Shown here one piece after another: positions 1 to 7,856 of a DNA stretch of 64,000 bases. This DNA is from Sabulitectum sp964386635 (GTDB lineage Bacteria; Fermentibacterota; Fermentibacteria; Fermentibacterales; JCC-6). A model generated the notes under the pieces. That model saw only the letters and a list, made by a program, of their open reading frames with translations. It had not been told where the DNA came from and searched no databases. Position 1 is the first letter of the stretch, and every line of letters begins with the position of its first letter. A program made the translations under genes and the position numbers. Location: positions 1 to 64,000 of the forward strand of contig CAYLRO010000010.1 of NCBI GenBank assembly GCA_964386635.1. The letters run 5' to 3'.

Positions 1-174
1 GGAGAAGTCAGACAGACTCCCAACCTTATCCCCCGGTTCCGAGAGCATACACTGCGGGGTGTGGAGTAAAGAGCGTTTTTGCCGATTGCGTTTTGTTTCT
101 GTTTTTCCGAAAACGGAGTGCCGTAACCATTGATCAGAGAGCAGTAATGTGTGTGGTCTATTCTGTGCGTCCGG
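1..174. other. unassigned edge sequence
   Basis: No gene can be supported here. On the plus strand one frame is open from base 1 to a TAA at 67-69 and could be the last 22 codons of a gene lying outside the window, but the residues are not recognisable. Another frame is open to about base 132 with equally unconvincing content. A short CCG-AAAA-CGG dyad lies near 107-116, downstream of the minus-strand cupin gene, but it has no good stem length for a terminator. Confidence 0.3.
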
Positions 175-519
175 TTACCTGCGCTGCCCCTGAGTTTTTT
201 CGCTGCTCCAGCAGATAACTGCTGATGTAACTTCTCCTGTGTTCTGAAAGGTGTGGCGAGTTCCCCGGGGTATTGTGAGAATGGAAGGAGTTGCTGCTGT
301 GAGGGTAATGCTGTTGTCAGGAACAGTTACAGTTATTTCACCTGAAAGAACCAGCACCTGCTCATTCCGATCCTCATGAGTGTGATTACCTCTTTTACAC
401 CCCGGTTCAATTGAAAATGCATGACAGTTGGTGATTTGCCCGGTATCTGAAAGGTGCTGGAAGGGATTTACAACAAATCCCCTCTGGTCGCGGTGATCAT
501 CTAGAATTCTGTTGTGCAT
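175..519 (-). CDS. small cupin-domain protein
   Basis: A single-domain cupin of about 114 residues. The visible cupin signatures are a G-x(5)-H-x-H motif followed by acidic residues (CKRGNHTHEDRNE) and a later PRGTRHTFQNTG segment, which together supply the usual metal-binding histidines and glutamate. The closest functional neighbours would be WxcM/FdtA-like sugar isomerase or generic metal-binding cupins; the substrate cannot be told. A longer reading frame starts at 600, but the ATG at 519 is preceded by AGGAAGGA about 5 bases upstream, and a start at 600 would run through the divergent arsR promoter, so 519 is chosen. It is divergently placed from the arsR operon and may share the control region, though no functional link is shown. 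Confidence 0.75.
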   Translation of the reverse strand: MHNRILDDHRDQRGFVVNPFQHLSDTGQITNCHAFSIEPGCKRGNHTHEDRNEQVLVLSGEITVTVPDNSITLTAATPSILTIPRGTRHTFQNTGEVTSAVICWSSEKTQGQRR

Positions 520-577
520 GTGCTTCCTTCCTGCAGTTTGTAAATCTGGCTTGTTTGCGGCTGTTTTGCAAGGTCGG

Positions 578-611
578 TTGACATCTATGCATGTTTGCAT
601 ATAATTGCAAA
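578..611 (+). promoter_or_regulatory. arsR promoter with overlapping operator dyad
   Basis: A consensus -35 TTGACA (578-583), a 16-base spacer and a consensus -10 TATAAT (600-605) lie 23 bases before the arsR ATG. The -10 hexamer is flanked exactly by the inverted arms TTTGCA (594-599) and TGCAAA (606-611). A bound dimer would cover the -10 region, the classical arrangement for an autoregulated ArsR/SmtB repressor. The promoter call is from the bases; the operator role is inference. Confidence 0.8.
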
Positions 612-627
612 TGTAATGGAGGTAATC

Positions 628-966
628 ATGAATCCCGAAGAGATGTCTTTCAACGTAAAGCGCGCGGAAGTTCTTAAAGCTCTGTCGAATCCTTACAGGC
701 TGTGGATGGTTGAAAAGCTGTCACACGGGGAACTATGTGTCTGCGAGTTCAACAATTCACTTTCACTGGATTACTCAACAATTTCCCGTCACCTTTCAGT
801 GCTCAGGAAGGCCGGGATAGTGTCTTACAGGAAAAGCGGCAAACAGGTTTTCTACGATCTTCGAGTTCCCTGTGTGCTGGGTTTTCTCAACTGTTTTGAC
901 GAGGTAGTAAAAATGAATGTTAAGCAGGATACCGAATACCTCTCTGCAAGGGAGGCCAGGTCATGA
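628..966 (+). CDS. arsR: ArsR/SmtB-family metalloregulator
   Basis: A 112-residue winged-helix repressor. The ELCVCEF segment carries the CxC pair used by ArsR-type proteins to bind As(III)/Sb(III) in the helix before the recognition helix, and the TISRHLSVLRKAGIVSYRKSGKQVFYDL stretch is the recognition helix plus wing. The ATG at 628 is preceded by AATGGAGG with a 5-base gap; an in-frame ATG at 595 lies inside the promoter dyad and is rejected. It is first in an operon with the permease at 963 (4-base overlap) and the thioredoxin genes behind it. It probably represses the operon through the dyad at 594-611 and releases on binding metalloid. Confidence 0.9.
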   Translation: MNPEEMSFNVKRAEVLKALSNPYRLWMVEKLSHGELCVCEFNNSLSLDYSTISRHLSVLRKAGIVSYRKSGKQVFYDLRVPCVLGFLNCFDEVVKMNVKQDTEYLSAREARS

Positions 967-2255
967 CATGGAATAAGGAATGGAAAGCTCTGGGATGGAT
1001 TGTGGCAGTATTCACAGGGGTTTATTTCATGCCCCTGGGATCTGAAAGGTTTGATGGAGCGGTGATGGAATCCCTGTATCTGGCACAGTCATATGCCAGG
1101 GAGCATGTGCTTCTCTGTCTCCTTCCAGCCTTCTTCATAGCCGGCGCTATTGGTGTATTCATAAGCCAGGGTGCGGTAATGAAGTATCTTGGTGCCGGGG
1201 CAAAGAAGACTCTCTCTTATGCAGTTGCTTCAGTGTCAGGATCGGTGCTGGCAGTTTGTTCATGTACTGTTCTTCCTCTGTTTGCCGGTATTTACAGGAT
1301 GGGAGCCGGAATCGGGCCTGCTACTGCTTTTCTTTATTCCGGCCCGGCAATAAACGTTCTGGCTATTATTCTTACTGCCAGAGTTCTCGGTATTGAACTG
1401 GGTGTTGCAAGGGCGGTTGGAGCTGTGATCTTCAGCGTGATCATCGGCCTTCTCATGCATCTCATGTTTCGCAGGGAAGAGGGAAAGAGGCTTGCAGCAG
1501 CCCCGATAGGTGATACCTCCGGCGGAAGGGCACTCTGGAAGAATGCTGTTTTCTTCTTCCTTATGGTGGTTATCATGATAACTGCAACCTGGCAGAACGG
1601 CGGTGCCGGAAGTTTTCAGAGCGCTGTTTTCAGTTTAAAGACCCATCTGCTTGTGGCTTTCAGTGCCATCTTCGGTGGTGTTCTTGTTCTCTGGATGAAC
1701 ATCAGATTCTGGAAGGTTCTTAGTGCTGCAGTTCTGGTCTTTGCATCTTCACTGGTTGCTCCTTCGGGAATAATAATACCCTTCGTTGTGGGAATGACGG
1801 CTCTGTCAGTAATTCTGGCAACAGGTGAAGGTGAGTCCCGCTCCTGGTTCGATTCCTCATTCGGATTCGCAAAACAGATAATGCCTCTGCTCCTGTTCGG
1901 TGTGCTTGTTGCAGGGCTGCTTCTTGGCCAGAAGCACGGTTCAGGACTTATACCCGCATCCTGGATAGAGTCTGCCGTTGGCGGCAACTCAATCCGGGCA
2001 AATCTGTTTGCTTCAGTGGCAGGTGCATTCATGTATTTTGCCACTCTTACTGAGATACCGATTCTTCAGGGACTCATAGAGAGCGGCATGGGTAAGGGAC
2101 CGGCTCTTTCACTGCTTCTGGCAGGACCTGCTTTAAGCCTGCCAAACATGCTTGTGATACGGAGCGTTATGGGAACAAAGAAGACTCTGGCCTTTGTTGG
2201 GCTGGTTGTTGTAATGGCTACTCTTTCAGGAATCCTTTTCGGAGCCATAGTCTAA
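963..2255 (+). CDS. ArsP/YraQ-type permease (PF03773), probable organoarsenical or metalloid efflux
   Basis: A 430-residue inner-membrane permease with about ten hydrophobic segments. The family signature is clear around residues 95-135: a CSCTVLPLF motif with two cysteines followed by GIYRMGAGIGPATAFLYSGPAINVLAI. A second LAGPALSLPNM motif near the C-terminus mirrors the first half, the known two-repeat layout. ArsP permeases export trivalent organoarsenicals, while some YraQ-type relatives handle other ions. The arsR gene overlapping by four bases and the redox genes downstream favour metalloid detoxification. No arsC, arsB or arsA is present in the window. Confidence 0.85.
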   Translation: MTWNKEWKALGWIVAVFTGVYFMPLGSERFDGAVMESLYLAQSYAREHVLLCLLPAFFIAGAIGVFISQGAVMKYLGAGAKKTLSYAVASVSGSVLAVCSCTVLPLFAGIYRMGAGIGPATAFLYSGPAINVLAIILTARVLGIELGVARAVGAVIFSVIIGLLMHLMFRREEGKRLAAAPIGDTSGGRALWKNAVFFFLMVVIMITATWQNGGAGSFQSAVFSLKTHLLVAFSAIFGGVLVLWMNIRFWKVLSAAVLVFASSLVAPSGIIIPFVVGMTALSVILATGEGESRSWFDSSFGFAKQIMPLLLFGVLVAGLLLGQKHGSGLIPASWIESAVGGNSIRANLFASVAGAFMYFATLTEIPILQGLIESGMGKGPALSLLLAGPALSLPNMLVIRSVMGTKKTLAFVGLVVVMATLSGILFGAIV

Positions 2256-2265
2256 AGGAGATGAA

Positions 2266-2502
2266 ATGAAGATACAGGTACTGGGTACAGGGTGTCCCAA
2301 GTGTAAGCAGCTGGCAGAGGTTGCGGAACAGGCTGCTGTTGAACTTGAGCTTTCCTACGAACTGGTGAAGGTAACAGACCTGAACGAGATCATGTCTTTC
2401 GGAGTGATGATGACACCTGCTCTTGCTGTGGATGGAACAGTATTGATTTCAGGTAAGGTTCCATCAAAAAGTGATGTGATGGAGCTTCTTAAGAACGTTT
2501 AG
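2266..2502 (+). CDS. small redox-active thioredoxin-like protein (MTH895/Thioredoxin_3 type)
   Basis: A 78-residue cytoplasmic thioredoxin-fold protein. The CPKC active site sits at residues 10-13 (LGTGCPKCKQL) and a cis-proline loop (MTPAL) follows at about residue 48. This small family, PF13192, is repeatedly found beside ArsP/YraQ permeases. The ATG follows AAAGGAG 5-6 bases upstream and lies 10 bases after the permease stop. A likely role is keeping the permease cysteines or the metalloid reduced; the partner is inferred. Confidence 0.88.
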   Translation: MKIQVLGTGCPKCKQLAEVAEQAAVELELSYELVKVTDLNEIMSFGVMMTPALAVDGTVLISGKVPSKSDVMELLKNV

Positions 2503-2511
2503 TTGTTATGA

Positions 2512-2537
2512 GAACGGCAGCTTTAGGGCTGCCGTTC
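2512..2537 (+). terminator. 10-bp hairpin after the thioredoxin gene
   Basis: GAACGGCAGC (2512-2521) pairs perfectly with GCTGCCGTTC (2528-2537) across a 6-base loop. There is no long T run afterwards, so it is either a weak terminator, an attenuator before the lipoprotein gene at 2581, or an mRNA-stabilising stem. Confidence 0.55.
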
Positions 2538-2580
2538 CATTTGCCCCTATTTCCTACTGAAATGGTAAGAAAGGATTCTC

Positions 2581-3000
2581 ATGCTCAGTTTCAGAAAAAG
2601 AATTCTACCGTTTATTCCGGCGTTTTTTATGCTGGCCGGTTCCTGCGGTTCCCAGCGAATTGAGGCGGAACAGCCGGCGTCAGCCGGGTTTGAGTCAGTT
2701 GCCGGTTCAGGTGTTCCAGTGCTTGTGGATCTGGGATCAAACAGCTGTACGCCCTGCCGCCTCATGGCTGAGGAACTGGCAATGCTTGATAGTATTACAG
2801 GCACAAAGCTTGATGTTCTGGTGATAGATGTGAATGAGGATCCGGACGCAGCCTCTGAGTTCGGTGTTCGCTTAATCCCTCTTCAGGTTTTCATTTCTGA
2901 AGATGGAGAGGAGCTTTTCCGCCACGAGGGATTCCTCTCCTTTGAGGACATGCTCAGCCGATGGAGTTCTCTGGGCTACGACCTCCAGGCAGAGGAGTAA
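2581..3000 (+). CDS. lipoprotein thioredoxin-like protein
   Basis: A 139-residue exported thioredoxin-fold protein. The N-terminus has a hydrophobic signal ending in a lipobox (AGSC, Cys about residue 22), so it should be membrane anchored outside the cytoplasm. The redox motif CTPCR is at about residue 56-60 and a cis-Pro segment (RLIPLQVF) follows. The start ATG has GAAAGGA six bases upstream. The CcdA-like gene begins three bases after its stop. That pairing indicates that electrons pass from the cytoplasm through the membrane protein to this thioredoxin. In an ars operon it may reduce an extracytoplasmic metalloid or disulfide. Confidence 0.82.
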   Translation: MLSFRKRILPFIPAFFMLAGSCGSQRIEAEQPASAGFESVAGSGVPVLVDLGSNSCTPCRLMAEELAMLDSITGTKLDVLVIDVNEDPDAASEFGVRLIPLQVFISEDGEELFRHEGFLSFEDMLSRWSSLGYDLQAEE

Positions 3001-3003
3001 GCC

Positions 3004-3708
3004 TTGGCTGAAATGTTGAGTTCTCTTGGCGAGGCTCTCTATGAATCATACCCTCTTGCCCTGGGAGCAAGCTTCCTCTGGGGTCTTTTAAGCATGATCC
3101 TCAGTCCCTGTCATCTGGTAAGTGTTCCCCTTGTTATGGGTTATTTGAATCGGGATTCCAGCAGCAGATCCATGAAATCAAGATTTGTGCAGGCTCTTGT
3201 TTTTGCAGGAGGAATGACTGTTTCCATTGTACTCATCGGTTTCATTACAATTCTGCTGGGGCGAATTGCCGGAGATATTGGTTCGATCGGCAATACTGTT
3301 CTGGCGCTTATGCTTGTATATGTGGGCCTTTCACTTACCGGTCTGATCAGCCTTCCTCTGCCTGGAGTTTCAAGAACACCAGGGGGCAAAGGGAAGGGTC
3401 TCAGCGGAGCGCTTGTAATAGGCATCATTCTCGGCGCTGCTCTTGGTCCCTGTACATTTGCTTTCATGGCCCCTGTGCTTGCGCTGATGTTTTCCATGGG
3501 TACTGAGCGGCTTGGTATGGCGCTTCTTCCCGGTGTTTTCTTTGCCGCCGGTCACGGTATCGTTGTTGTCACAGCAGGTACTTACTCTGACAGACTGCAG
3601 GGGCTTCTTAACTGGTCAGGATCAAGTCGCACCGCCGGAGTGTTTCGTATTGTGTGCGGTTCCCTTGTGATCCTGGGTGGTTTGTATCTGCTGCTGAAAG
3701 CATTGTGA
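3004..3708 (+). CDS. ccdA: CcdA/DsbD-type transmembrane electron-transfer protein
   Basis: A 234-residue, roughly six-helix membrane protein. The two conserved helix motifs with redox cysteines are visible: LSPCHLVSVPLVMG near residue 38 and GPCTFAFMAPVLA near residue 143, each as P/GPC followed by a proline. These cysteines relay electrons from cytoplasmic thioredoxin to extracytoplasmic partners. TTG at 3004 is chosen because AGAGGAG lies five bases upstream; ATG at 3013 is the alternative. It closes the arsR operon and most likely reduces the lipoprotein thioredoxin encoded just before it. Confidence 0.87.
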   Translation: MAEMLSSLGEALYESYPLALGASFLWGLLSMILSPCHLVSVPLVMGYLNRDSSSRSMKSRFVQALVFAGGMTVSIVLIGFITILLGRIAGDIGSIGNTVLALMLVYVGLSLTGLISLPLPGVSRTPGGKGKGLSGALVIGIILGAALGPCTFAFMAPVLALMFSMGTERLGMALLPGVFFAAGHGIVVVTAGTYSDRLQGLLNWSGSSRTAGVFRIVCGSLVILGGLYLLLKAL

Positions 3709-3712
3709 AAAT

Positions 3713-3743
3713 ACTGCGGGTGGAACTGAACTCCACCCGCAGT
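3713..3743. terminator. 12-bp hairpin ending the arsR operon
   Basis: ACTGCGGGTGGA (3713-3724) pairs perfectly with TCCACCCGCAGT (3732-3743) across a 7-base loop, starting five bases after the ccdA stop. It lacks a T tract on the plus strand (GCAAATT follows). Being symmetric, it could also have ended the minus-strand remnant at 3749-3895. Confidence 0.7.
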
Positions 3744-3748
3744 GCAAA

Positions 3749-3895
3749 TTATCTGATAACGGTAAGCCTGTCTGTAACTGATTCTTCTGAATAATCCAAC
3801 TCTGCAAAGTAGATTTCAGGTTGCAGATTACCTGTTGAGACAGTGTTTGAAGTTGAAGTGAAAACATCCCTTCTTCTTATTTGCCAGGTGTAAGG
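3749..3895 (-). pseudogene. remnant of a C-terminal coding end (48 codons)
   Basis: In the 324-base gap between ccdA and tolB the minus strand holds an open frame of 48 codons between a TAG (3896-3898) and a TAA (3749-3751). It reads like real protein: it starts PYTWQIRRRDVFTSTSN, has a central PEIYFAELDYSEE and ends TDRLTVIR. There is no plausible start codon and the frame is closed upstream. It abuts the symmetric hairpin at 3713-3743, where the end of a gene would be expected. I interpret it as the decayed 3' end of an exported-protein gene. The family is not recognised and the call is tentative. Confidence 0.35.
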
Positions 3896-3967
3896 CTATG
3901 ATTATTCATGAAGCACTGCAGCAGGCGAGAAATACCTTCAGATACGGAGAGGATTTGAATTTCGGGA

Positions 3968-3997
3968 TTGGAACAAACTGTGCCCGTGGAATAGTAT
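3968..3997 (+). promoter_or_regulatory. possible promoter for tolB-pal-cpoB
   Basis: TTGGAA (3968-3973) and TAGTAT (3992-3997) with an 18-base spacer lie about 35 bases before the tolB start. Each hexamer is an imperfect match, so this is a weak call. The rest of 3744-4032 shows only the remnant described above. Confidence 0.35.
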
Positions 3998-4032
3998 AGT
4001 ACCTGTATTGGTAAACTTTACAGGAGGGTTCA

Positions 4033-5223
4033 TTGAACATATTAACACTTACAATCATAACTATAGTTGCTGCAACAGGGTATGCTTCTGAGTTCATGCA
4101 GATGACCCCTATTGGTGCCCAGTGTATTCCTGTGAGCTATTCATTTTCAGGTAACAGGGCTGCTGCAGATCAGCTTGAATTTGACATAGACTTTTCAGGG
4201 ATACTGGAAACTGTTGGTGAAGGTGACGGATACGCCCATGCCAGGTGCGTTCTTTCAGACCGTTCCGGAGGATATCTTCTTTCTGTGGATGTTGACGGGG
4301 CAGAGGGTGATATGCTGTTGAAAAAGGAGTACTCGGGATCATCCTGGGAATCTCTGATTCACAGCTTTGCTGATGAACTGGTCTATCTTTTATCCGGCGA
4401 GCAGGGAATAGCAGGCACAAGCGTGGCTTATGTTCGCAGGTCAGGGGGGACATACTCGCTTCTGGCATCCACACTTGATGACAGATCCCCTCAGGTTGTC
4501 ATATCAGATGAAGAGGTTATCACAACACCTTCCTGGGATCCTGCTGGAGAATTCATCGCTTTCACTTCATACAGAGCAGGTACCGGAGATCTTTATCTCT
4601 ATTCCTTTGATTCCGCGTCAGCATCCCGGGTTGTTTCAGGCGGAGTGAACTATGCTCCCTCATGGGCTCCGGGTGGCGGCTATCTGGCATTTACAAGAAG
4701 CATTGAGGGAAACTCCGATATCTACAGCTATTCCTTGTCATCCTCCAATCTGTCAAGGCTTACAGCAAGGGGTTCCATTGAAACATCTGCTTCATTCTCT
4801 CCAACTGGCCAGCAGATGATTCTCACCAGTGACAGAGTGGGTTACCCGCAGCTGTATCTTATGGATTCAGCAGGAGGAACAGCGGAACGGGCGGGGTTCG
4901 CGCACGGATACTGCGACAGTCCCTCCTGGTCTCCCACCGGGGACAGGATAGCCTATTGTGCCAGAGCAGAAGGGGATTTTCACATATTCGTGATGAATTC
5001 AGACGGAACAGACATTCAGCAGGTTACCACCAGTGGTACTCTGAACGAGGATCCTGTCTGGTCGCCTACAGGAAGACATCTTGCATTTTCCAGTGACATG
5101 GACGGTGTAAGGTCCATCTATCTGCTTGAACTTAACAAATTAACTTTATACAGGTTGTCAGAGGGCAGTGAAAGCTACTGCGCAACATGGTCGCCTGTAC
5201 CCATTCAGGGAGGTAACCGGTGA
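4033..5223 (+). CDS. tolB: TolB-like periplasmic beta-propeller protein
   Basis: A 396-residue exported protein with a signal peptide (MNILTLTIITIVAATGYA). After an N-terminal domain of about 130 residues come at least five PD40 propeller repeats, recognisable by repeated W/F-S-P-T-G and xIAF/YxS strands (for example SWDPAGEFIAFTS, SFSPTGQQMILTS, SWSPTGDRIAYCA, VWSPTGRHLAFSS). TolB binds Pal and helps maintain the outer membrane during division. The TTG start at 4033 follows AGGAGG by five bases. The pal gene overlaps its stop by four bases. tolQ, tolR and tolA are not in the window. Confidence 0.88.
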   Translation: MNILTLTIITIVAATGYASEFMQMTPIGAQCIPVSYSFSGNRAAADQLEFDIDFSGILETVGEGDGYAHARCVLSDRSGGYLLSVDVDGAEGDMLLKKEYSGSSWESLIHSFADELVYLLSGEQGIAGTSVAYVRRSGGTYSLLASTLDDRSPQVVISDEEVITTPSWDPAGEFIAFTSYRAGTGDLYLYSFDSASASRVVSGGVNYAPSWAPGGGYLAFTRSIEGNSDIYSYSLSSSNLSRLTARGSIETSASFSPTGQQMILTSDRVGYPQLYLMDSAGGTAERAGFAHGYCDSPSWSPTGDRIAYCARAEGDFHIFVMNSDGTDIQQVTTSGTLNEDPVWSPTGRHLAFSSDMDGVRSIYLLELNKLTLYRLSEGSESYCATWSPVPIQGGNR

Positions 5224-5747
5224 AACGGATTCTTTTAACAGCGTGCTGTCTGGTCACTGTGCTTGTAACCGGGTGCAGACCGGATGATATTGACGACGGG
5301 AACAATGACAATCCGGACAGCCTGGCATTCATGGTTGATGACACCCTGGACACAGGTGTCTGGGCGGACGATACAGTGGAGACCTACGCTGATCGCCTTG
5401 CCAACCATCAGCTTGCAGTGAATGATGTATTCTTCCAGTACAATTCTGAAGAACTTTCCGCAGAGATGCTTGACGTTCTCATGGCAGATGCCGGTTACAT
5501 AATGACCAACACAGATTTCAGAGTGCTCCTTGAGGGCCACTGTGATGACAGGGGAACAATAGATTACAATCTTGCTCTTGGAGAGCGGAGAGCACAGGCT
5601 GTTTATGATTATCTGTTAAACTACGGCATTCCCGCTTACCGGCTTGAAACAGTGAGTTACGGTAAGGAAAGACCCTTTGTTTCAGGAACTGACGACTGGG
5701 CATTTTCCCAGAACAGGCGGGTTCATTTCCGCATACTGCCGGAGTAG
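5220..5747 (+). CDS. pal: peptidoglycan-associated lipoprotein Pal (OmpA C-terminal domain)
   Basis: A 175-residue lipoprotein with lipobox VTGC (Cys about residue 18). The C-terminal ~105 residues form an OmpA-like domain: VFFQYNSEELS, the peptidoglycan-binding LLEGHCDDRGTIDYNLALGERRAQAV segment, and a closing SQNRRVHFRI. It links the outer membrane to the cell wall and partners TolB. It lies between tolB and cpoB, the order seen in Gram-negative tol operons. Confidence 0.93.
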   Translation: MKRILLTACCLVTVLVTGCRPDDIDDGNNDNPDSLAFMVDDTLDTGVWADDTVETYADRLANHQLAVNDVFFQYNSEELSAEMLDVLMADAGYIMTNTDFRVLLEGHCDDRGTIDYNLALGERRAQAVYDYLLNYGIPAYRLETVSYGKERPFVSGTDDWAFSQNRRVHFRILPE

Positions 5748-5751
5748 GCAT

Positions 5752-6420
5752 ATGAATCGAATTGTATATGTCATTGCAGCGATTCTTCTCTTCTCATCCT
5801 GCTGGGGAACAAAATGGGCCAATTCACCGGGACGGGTGGAGGACATGGATGTTCGCACTGCTGAGATGGAAAAGACTCTTGATTCAGTTCAGCTTGTTAC
5901 TGCTCAGAATGAAACTCTTCTCAGAGCCATACAGGCACAGTCCGGCATGAGAGGTTCTTCTGATGTTGAAGCTCTTCAGGAGCTTGTAGACAGGCTTGAG
6001 AGAATGCTCAGTGCGGGAACCTCCGCGGCCTCTTCAACAACACCTGCCTCTGTGCAGACAGCATACGATGATGCGTACAGACAGTATCAGCAGGGTGGTT
6101 ATTCAGTGGCGTCAGAGGGTTTTTTCGAGGTCGCAATGGGCAGCCCGGACGCTTCAATTGCAGACGACGCTCTCTACTATCTGGCTCTCTGTCATCAGAA
6201 CCTTGGAGAGACTCACAGAGCTGTGGAGGAATTCATGGCTGTTTACTTCAGGTACCCGACCTCTGACAGGGCACCATCAGCCCTTGCAAGAGCTGCGGCT
6301 GTGTATGGCTCTCATGCAGCTGAGAGTGATATGCACAGACTTGAAACTCTCATAATTGAGAGTTACCCAAGCAGTGACGAGGCCAGACTGATAGGAAGCA
6401 GAAGAGCCGGGGAAGAGTAG
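5752..6420 (+). CDS. cpoB: CpoB/YbgF-like TPR lipoprotein
   Basis: A 222-residue lipoprotein with lipobox FSSC near residue 17. It has an N-terminal helical, coiled-coil-like stretch (EDMDVRTAEMEKTLDSVQ to about residue 90), then tetratricopeptide-type helices (AYDDAYRQYQQGGYSVASEGF, ALYYLALCHQNLGETHRAVEEF). This is the layout of CpoB, which links the Tol-Pal system with cell-wall synthesis at division. The ATG at 5752 lies four bases after the pal stop; a longer in-frame ATG at 5677 would overlap pal and lose the signal peptide, so it is rejected. Confidence 0.82.
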   Translation: MNRIVYVIAAILLFSSCWGTKWANSPGRVEDMDVRTAEMEKTLDSVQLVTAQNETLLRAIQAQSGMRGSSDVEALQELVDRLERMLSAGTSAASSTTPASVQTAYDDAYRQYQQGGYSVASEGFFEVAMGSPDASIADDALYYLALCHQNLGETHRAVEEFMAVYFRYPTSDRAPSALARAAAVYGSHAAESDMHRLETLIIESYPSSDEARLIGSRRAGEE

Positions 6421-6590
6421 TCTTTAAGGGTCTTACTTGGCGTTTGGGGCTTGATTCAACCATATTCCCGGGCTGGGAAGACTAACAACGTTTCCATGCG
6501 GAAACAAGCAATTGATTGGGCGGCAGCCGGTTGCCTTCTGGCGACGGTTTGTGCCTTTTTTGTGTTTACCGAATAGAAAATGAGGACATC
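6421..6590 (+). other. leader region before tig
   Basis: A 170-base gap between cpoB and tig. It holds a short hairpin GTTTCC-atgc-GGAAAC (6490-6505) and a weak promoter-like pair TTGGCG (6437-6442) / CATATT (6461-6466) with an 18-base spacer. No small gene is supportable. Confidence 0.35.
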
Positions 6591-7856
6591 ATGGGTTTCG
6601 AGCTGATAAAGGAAGACGGCGCCAGTAAGGTTATCAGGTTCACAATGGAAGCCTCGGATCTTCAGAAAATCTTCCGCAAGGTGAAGAAGGAGATATCCAG
6701 AGAGATTTCCATCCCCGGGTTCCGTCCGGGGCATGTCCCGGACAGCATTCTCGACAAAAGGTTCGGCAATCTTATTATTGCTGAAGTTGCAGAGAAGGCT
6801 CACAAGGATCTTACAGCGGATCTTTTCGATGACTTTGACTGGGTGCTTTCCGACCATGATCCGGAGTTCGACAACCTGCTGCCTGTTGAAGGCGAGGATT
6901 ACTCCTATACAGTTACTTACAAGGTGTTTGAAGCCCCGGAGCCTGTGGACTACAAGGGTGTTAACCTTTCAGTTCCGGTTTTCGACATGGAGAAGGCAGT
7001 TTCAGACACAATCGAGCACGTAAGAACTCAGTTCGTTGAGTTTGAGGATTCAGAGGAACCCTCAGCAGAGGGTGACCTTGTGGTGCTCACTTATCCTGCC
7101 CCTGAGGAATCCGGCGATAAAGAACCGAAAGAGCTTTCTGCTGTTATCAGCAGGAATGATATGGGACCGGGTTTTGATGAGATCATCACCGGCGTGAAAA
7201 CCGGAGACACATTCACCATGCAGATGGCAATATCCAAGGACGGGGAGGACACGAAATCAGGACCTGCCCACACGTTTACTGTAAAAGAGGTTAAGGCTCA
7301 TAAATATCCTGAGCTGAATGACGAATTTGCCGTAAAAGCAGGGGGATTTGACTCCATGGACCTGTTCACTGAAAAAGTGCGGCAGGACCTTTCTGAGAGA
7401 CATGCGGCAGAGATGAAGAGCTACAAGGAAAGACTTGCTGTAGACTCCATTCTTGACAGCAACAAATTCTCAGTTCCTATGTTCATGGTGAATAATCTGA
7501 AAGAGGATTACCTCTCAAGACTCGAGACTGAAGACAAGGATGAATCCGCTGTCAAGGCTGCTGAAGAGATGGCAGAGCGAAAGGTAAGGGAGTTCCTTCT
7601 TCTTCGCGAGATCGCCATCAGAGAGAATCTTGAGATCCCTGAACAGGAGATCGCAGAAGCTGTGGCCGGTGGTGACAGCCGCTCAGCTTTCCTTGACAGA
7701 AGCCGAAACGAGAAGGCATTGGAATTTGTGCTGGAAAACGCGATAATAGAGGAGAAACAGCCTGAGGAACAGAATGAGGGCCAGGGAGATACAACTACTG
7801 TGCCCTGGAAGTGGATAAAGGTTGAATCTGAAACTGTGGAAGAAGGAGCTGAGTAA
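6591..7856 (+). CDS. tig: trigger factor, ribosome-associated chaperone
   Basis: A 421-residue trigger factor. The N-terminal ribosome-binding domain shows ISIPGFRPGHVPDSILDKRFG, the family signature (G-F-R-x-G-x-x-P) that contacts the ribosome exit site. A PPIase-like middle region (EGDLVVLTY to about residue 220) and a helical C-terminal chaperone domain follow. A hydrophilic acidic tail of about 35 residues (EEKQPEEQNEGQGD) lies beyond the usual end. ATG at 6591 follows AATGAGG; an upstream in-frame ATG at 6516 lacks support. It starts the tig-clpP-clpX run, with clpP overlapping by one base. Confidence 0.94.
   Translation: MGFELIKEDGASKVIRFTMEASDLQKIFRKVKKEISREISIPGFRPGHVPDSILDKRFGNLIIAEVAEKAHKDLTADLFDDFDWVLSDHDPEFDNLLPVEGEDYSYTVTYKVFEAPEPVDYKGVNLSVPVFDMEKAVSDTIEHVRTQFVEFEDSEEPSAEGDLVVLTYPAPEESGDKEPKELSAVISRNDMGPGFDEIITGVKTGDTFTMQMAISKDGEDTKSGPAHTFTVKEVKAHKYPELNDEFAVKAGGFDSMDLFTEKVRQDLSERHAAEMKSYKERLAVDSILDSNKFSVPMFMVNNLKEDYLSRLETEDKDESAVKAAEEMAERKVREFLLLREIAIRENLEIPEQEIAEAVAGGDSRSAFLDRSRNEKALEFVLENAIIEEKQPEEQNEGQGDTTTVPWKWIKVESETVEEGAE

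Noticed and set aside
1..45. A tRNA-like stretch containing GGTTCCGAG.
   Set aside because: No cloverleaf can be formed; the TpsiC motif GGTTCRA and a paired acceptor stem are absent on both strands.
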